Origin: Pelomonas sp. Root405
Lineage (GTDB): Bacteria; Pseudomonadota; Gammaproteobacteria; Burkholderiales; Burkholderiaceae_C
Direction: 5' to 3'
NCBI RefSeq assembly: GCF_001425165.1
Contig: NZ_LMDU01000001.1
Location: 1,085,311 to 1,149,310 of the forward strand
Length of the DNA: 64,000 bases
Shown here: positions 62,783 to 64,000 of the stretch, piece by piece
Position numbering within the stretch: position 1 is the stretch's first letter
Layout: the number at the start of each line of letters is the position of its first letter
Translations under genes and position numbers: made by a program
Notes under the pieces: generated by a model
Told to the model about the DNA's origin: nothing
What the model saw: the letters and a program-made list of their open reading frames with translations, nothing else
Databases searched by the model: none

Positions 62783-62797
62783 CGTGCAGGCTGCACG
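62783..62797. repeat. 7-bp inverted repeat upstream of the HD-GYP gene
   Basis: CGTGCAG and CTGCACG flank a single base, an almost perfect palindrome of 15 bases. It lies 63 bases before the HD-GYP start and could be an operator. No regulator is assigned. Confidence 0.35.
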
Positions 62798-62859
62798 TTC
62801 GCCGGCACGCGTGCCCACGGGGCGGCGCGGATACTCGGCGCCAGCAAGACGGCGCTGTC

Positions 62860-64000
62860 ATGTTGAAAAAAATATCCACGGGCGAGGTGAGGTTGGGCAT
62901 GTATCTCCAGGCGATGGAGGGTGCCTGGTTGTCACATCCGTTCTGGAAGACGAAGTTCGTGCTGACCGCCGCCGCTGACCTTGCCGCCCTGCAAGCCAGC
63001 GGCGTGCCGGCCGTCTGGATCGACGTCAGCAAGGGTGGTGACGTGGTGCCGCCGGCCGTTGCCGTGCCGCCCCCGGCTACGCCGGCCGTGGCTGCCACCT
63101 CGGTCACGTCGGCTGCGCGTGTCGGCATGGAGGACGAGCTGGGTCGGGCCGCCGAGGTGATCGGCCGCGCCAAGGTCGCTGTCATCGCGCTGTTCGGCGA
63201 GGCGCGGCTGGGCAAGGCCATCGATAGCGAGGTCTGCCTGCCCATCGTCGACGAGGTCACGTCCACATTGGCGCGCAACCCGTCGGCCTTCCTGAGCCTG
63301 GCGCGGCTCAAGAACAAGGACGACTACACCTACATGCACTCGGTCGCGGTCTGCGGCCTGATGGTGTCCTTGGCCCGCCAGATGGGGCTGAGCGATGCCG
63401 AGCAGCGCGAGGCCGGCCTGGCCGGGCTGCTGCACGACGTGGGCAAGATGCAGATGCCGCTGGAGGTGCTGAACAAGCCCGGCGCGCTGACGGACGCCGA
63501 GTTCGGCGTCATGAAGAGCCACCCGCAGCGCGGCTGGGAGCTGCTGCACGAGGGCGCCAAGGTGCCGGCAGCGGCGCTGGACGTGTGCCTGCACCACCAC
63601 GAGAAGATGGACGGCACCGGCTACCCGCACAAGCTGGCCGGTGATCAGATCAGCCAGCTCGCCCGCATGGGCGCCGTCTGCGATGTCTACGACGCCATCA
63701 CGTCGACGCGGCCCTACAAGTCGGCCTGGGACCCCGCCGGCTCGCTGCAGCGCATGTCGCAGTGGAAGGGCCAGTTCGACCCGGTCATCTTCCAGGCCTT
63801 CGTGAAGAGCGTTGGCATTTATCCGACCGGCACGCTGGTGCGCCTGCAGTCCGGCCGCCTGGCGGTGGTCGTTGACCAGAACCCTGCATCGCTCGTCTCG
63901 CCACAGGTCAAGGTTTTCTATTCGACCAAATCGGGCATGCCCATCCCGCTGCAGCTCATCGACTTGGCGGCCCCCGGCACCAGTGACCGCATCGCCGGCC
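62860..64000 (+). CDS. HD-GYP domain c-di-GMP phosphodiesterase (3' end outside window)
   Basis: The frame is open from ATG 62860 to the end of the window, 380 residues so far. Residues ~4-60 match the DUF3391 N-terminal domain ([15 protein letters not shown]). A Pro/Ala/Val-rich linker follows, then the HD-GYP domain with [11 protein letters not shown] (His192-Asp193) and [12 protein letters not shown] (245-256). The metal and GYP residues are intact, so it should degrade c-di-GMP. It follows the cytochrome c terminator and has its own upstream region. Confidence 0.9.
   Translation, partial: MLKKISTGEVRLGMYLQAMEGAWLSHPFWKTKFVLTAAADLAALQASGVPAVWIDVSKGGDVVPPAVAVPPPATPAVAATSVTSAARVGMEDELGRAAEVIGRAKVAVIALFGEARLGKAIDSEVCLPIVDEVTSTLARNPSAFLSLARLKNKDDYTYMHSVAVCGLMVSLARQMGLSDAEQREAGLAGLLHDVGKMQMPLEVLNKPGALTDAEFGVMKSHPQRGWELLHEGAKVPAAALDVCLHHHEKMDGTGYPHKLAGDQISQLARMGAVCDVYDAITSTRPYKSAWDPAGSLQRMSQWKGQFDPVIFQAFVKSVGIYPTGTLVRLQSGRLAVVVDQNPASLVSPQVKVFYSTKSGMPIPLQLIDLAAPGTSDRIAG

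Overview
The window is a GC-rich, gene-dense bacterial chromosome segment. Gene content and order point to a betaproteobacterium of the order Burkholderiales, of the Roseateles/Rubrivivax/Leptothrix type. The evidence is the run yebC-purD-hemF-nadD-rsfS-rlmH-maf-rng, the tolB-pal-cpoB set, a TamA/TamB pair, an Ssu sulfonate operon and a small-protein family typical of that group. This assignment is inference from family resemblance; no 16S rRNA gene is present. Most genes abut or overlap by 1-4 bases. No insertion sequence, CRISPR array, rRNA operon or intact prophage is seen, and no stretch over 300 bases lacks a gene. The window opens inside the 3' end of one gene and closes inside an HD-GYP gene.

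Layout. 1-9 kb: an FtrA-type regulator divergent from a rhodanese, a DPP-IV-like peptidase coupled to a SUI1/YciH factor, a BCCT osmolyte transporter, the DbpA helicase and orphan proteins. 9.4-15.9 kb (minus strand): glnS, a membrane protein, a small ribbon-helix-helix-like protein behind a perfect 13-bp palindrome, a LytS/LytR-type two-component pair and a HerA-like ATPase. 15.9-23.5 kb (plus): a compact housekeeping run covering heme, purine, NAD, ribosome-silencing and RNA-processing functions. 23.5-27.3 kb: tolB-pal-cpoB-tcdA, then two tRNA-Lys genes and a terminator. 27.4-30.7 kb (minus): a GH19 endolysin-like protein and a fused osmoprotectant transporter. 31-39.6 kb (minus): one 8.5-kb cyclic beta-1,2-glucan synthase gene.

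39.7-46.5 kb (minus): a thioredoxin-like/PhoD-like pair and an ssuE-SBP-SBP-ssuD-ssuC-ssuB operon with an internal terminator-like hairpin. 46.6-48.2 kb: small proteins and tRNA-Arg(CCT). 48.3-55.3 kb (minus): a VWA protein, TamA and TamB linked by 4-base overlaps. 55.4-64 kb: a YkuI-like EAL phosphodiesterase, an overlapping MoxR / small membrane protein / GNAT / S9 peptidase / M28 peptidase run, a diheme cytochrome c and a partial HD-GYP phosphodiesterase.

Recurring themes are envelope assembly (Tol-Pal, TamAB, periplasmic glucan), osmoprotection (BCCT, OsmoF-like transporter, cyclic glucan), organosulfur scavenging and c-di-GMP turnover. The best candidates for something under-described are: (i) the MoxR and VWA genes standing either side of an EAL gene and a peptidase/acetyltransferase run, with the VWA gene coupled to TamAB; (ii) the palindrome/RHH switch; (iii) the two-member small-protein family; and (iv) the attenuator-like hairpin in the ssu operon.
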